A program made the translations under genes and the position numbers. A stretch of 15,707 nt of DNA from Actinomycetota bacterium (GTDB taxonomy: Bacteria > Actinomycetota > Geothermincolia > Fen-727 > Anoxymicrobiaceae). This document shows, one piece after another, positions 14,606 to 15,707 of this stretch. The notes beneath the pieces are model-generated. The model was not told where the DNA came from. It worked only from the letters and a program-made list of their open reading frames with translations, and did no database searches. The stretch is taken from the NCBI GenBank assembly GCA_003154635.1, contig PMDX01000112.1:3949-19655 (forward strand), given 5' to 3'. The stretch's first letter is position 1; each line of letters opens with the position of its first letter.

Positions 14606-15707
14606 ATGATGGAAAAGAAACGTCAACTGATCGATATCCTGCTGCGCTACCAGCAGCCGATCGGCATGCTCGTCCTGATCCTGATCGCCGCCGGGGTCGC
14701 AGCCCTGATAAAGATGCCCAGGGACGAATATCCCGAATTCAAGATACGACAGGGGATCATTGTGGGCGTCTACCCCGGGGCCTCCTCGGAGCAGGTCGAA
14801 GCCGAGGTCACCGACAAGGTCGAAAAATACCTATTCCAGTACAAGTCGGTCAAGCGCTCCAAGACCCATTCCGTCTCCCGGGAAAACGTGATGATCATCT
14901 ACGTCGAGGTCACGGAAAATGAGAAGGACCCCGATGGCTTCTGGCTGAAGCTACGCCACGGGCTGAACGAGCTGAAGGGCTCGCTTCCCTCCGGCCTTGT
15001 CTCGCTCACCGCGGACAACGACTTCGGCAACAGCTCGGCCCTGCTCCTTTCGGTCCGCTCCGACGGCAAGACCTACCGGGAGCTCGAGGATTGCATCAAG
15101 CGGATGGAGAATGACGTCCGACGCATCCCGTCGGTCTCCAGGGTCCAGCGCTACGGCGTCCAGAAGGAAGAGATCAGCGTCTATCTCGACAACACCAAGC
15201 TGGCCCGCTACGGCATACGGCCCATGACCCTGGCCGTTGCCATCATCCCCCAGAGCACGACCGGCTACGCCGGCGAGCTGGATGACGGCAAGCTCATCCG
15301 CCCCCTGCACATCCCGGCCAGCTACAGGTCCGAGAACGACCTGGCCGAGCAGATCGTCTACGCCGACCCGGCCGGGACGGTCATCCGTCTGAAAGACGTG
15401 GCCCGGATCGTCCGTGAATACGAGGAGCCCCAGTCCTACGTCCGGGTCAACGGCAAGAAATGCGTGATCGTCTCCCTGGAAATGCAGAGCGGGAACAACA
15501 TCGTCGACTTCGGCCGGGACGTCGGCAGGGTCATTTCCGCTTTCCAAAAGACCCTGCCCGCCGACATCAAGATCGAGACCATCTCTAACATTCCTGACGC
15601 CGTGACCAGGTCCATCGGCAGTTTTCTGAAGGAATTCGCCATCGCCATCCTGGCCGTAGTCATCGTGACCCTCATCCTGCTGCCGGGCCGGGTGGCCCTG
15701 GCCGCGG
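14606..15707 (+). CDS. RND family efflux transporter permease, N-terminal part (runs off window)
   Basis: The ATG at 14606 sits six bases after GAGGAG and the frame stays open to the window end (about 367 residues of the usual ~1000). The first membrane helix (about residues 18-34, QPIGMLVLILIAAGVAAL) leads into MPRDEYPEF, then IIVGVYPGASSEQVEAEVTD, the hallmark start of AcrB/CzcA-type pumps. The periplasmic porter domain follows, including a docking-like segment (KLARYGIRPMTL, then VRVNGKKCVIVSLEMQSGNN). The second membrane helix begins at FLKEFAIAILAVVIVTLI, at the window edge. It is a proton-driven exporter, most like hydrophobe/amphiphile (HAE) types, but the substrate-deciding parts are missing. 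It is co-transcribed with tetR and the adaptor. Confidence 0.94.
   Translation, partial: MMEKKRQLIDILLRYQQPIGMLVLILIAAGVAALIKMPRDEYPEFKIRQGIIVGVYPGASSEQVEAEVTDKVEKYLFQYKSVKRSKTHSVSRENVMIIYVEVTENEKDPDGFWLKLRHGLNELKGSLPSGLVSLTADNDFGNSSALLLSVRSDGKTYRELEDCIKRMENDVRRIPSVSRVQRYGVQKEEISVYLDNTKLARYGIRPMTLAVAIIPQSTTGYAGELDDGKLIRPLHIPASYRSENDLAEQIVYADPAGTVIRLKDVARIVREYEEPQSYVRVNGKKCVIVSLEMQSGNNIVDFGRDVGRVISAFQKTLPADIKIETISNIPDAVTRSIGSFLKEFAIAILAVVIVTLILLPGRVALAA

Overview
This is a high-GC bacterial window with one AT-richer island (about 11.64-12.9 kb). It carries housekeeping genes and an A-type RNase P RNA, mixed with redox, export and mobile genes. A probable lipoprotein adaptor plus an RND pump implies a two-membrane (diderm) cell. 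The cysteine-rich iron-sulfur proteins and CrtI-like flavoproteins suggest an anaerobe or a facultative anaerobe. I cannot assign a phylum from the sequence alone.

Left part (1-4.85 kb, minus strand). A promoter with TTTACA-17-TATAAT (4817-4845) heads a likely four-gene operon. In order of transcription it holds an intact CrtI/CRTISO-type FAD oxidoreductase (4732-3197), an unlisted 47-residue membrane peptide that starts on an ATGA overlap (3200-3057), a cysteine-rich protein with two 4Fe-4S sites (2915-2118), and a second CrtI/CRTISO-type FAD oxidoreductase (2093-542). The last gene is split by a +1 frameshift near 950. Further downstream is the N-terminal part of a MerR-type regulator (329-1).

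Middle part (5.0-9.84 kb). A histidine phosphatase (plus) converges on an exported CocE/NonD-type alpha/beta hydrolase (minus). A complete rnpB gene (7819-8202, plus) follows. It ends about six bases from the stop of a second cysteine-rich 4Fe-4S protein, which is translationally coupled to a CDF zinc-type cation exporter (both minus). The two 4Fe-4S proteins, about 5 kb apart, share the same unusual cysteine layout (CxCR...C...C, then a CCC cluster, then two ferredoxin motifs). They are probably paralogous members of one poorly described family.

Right part (10.0-15.7 kb). An IS1380-type transposase lies in a candidate 1.6-kb element. Next come a small AT-rich SRPBCC protein, a strong bidirectional terminator, and about 300 bp of closely packed hairpins without a convincing gene. 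A fully consensus sigma70 promoter then drives a TetR repressor, followed by an RND adaptor lipoprotein and the start of the RND pump, which runs off the window. This last block looks like a self-regulated efflux operon.

The best candidate for something undescribed is the flavoprotein / small membrane peptide / 4Fe-4S protein / flavoprotein operon, together with the second copy of the same iron-sulfur protein type beside a metal exporter.
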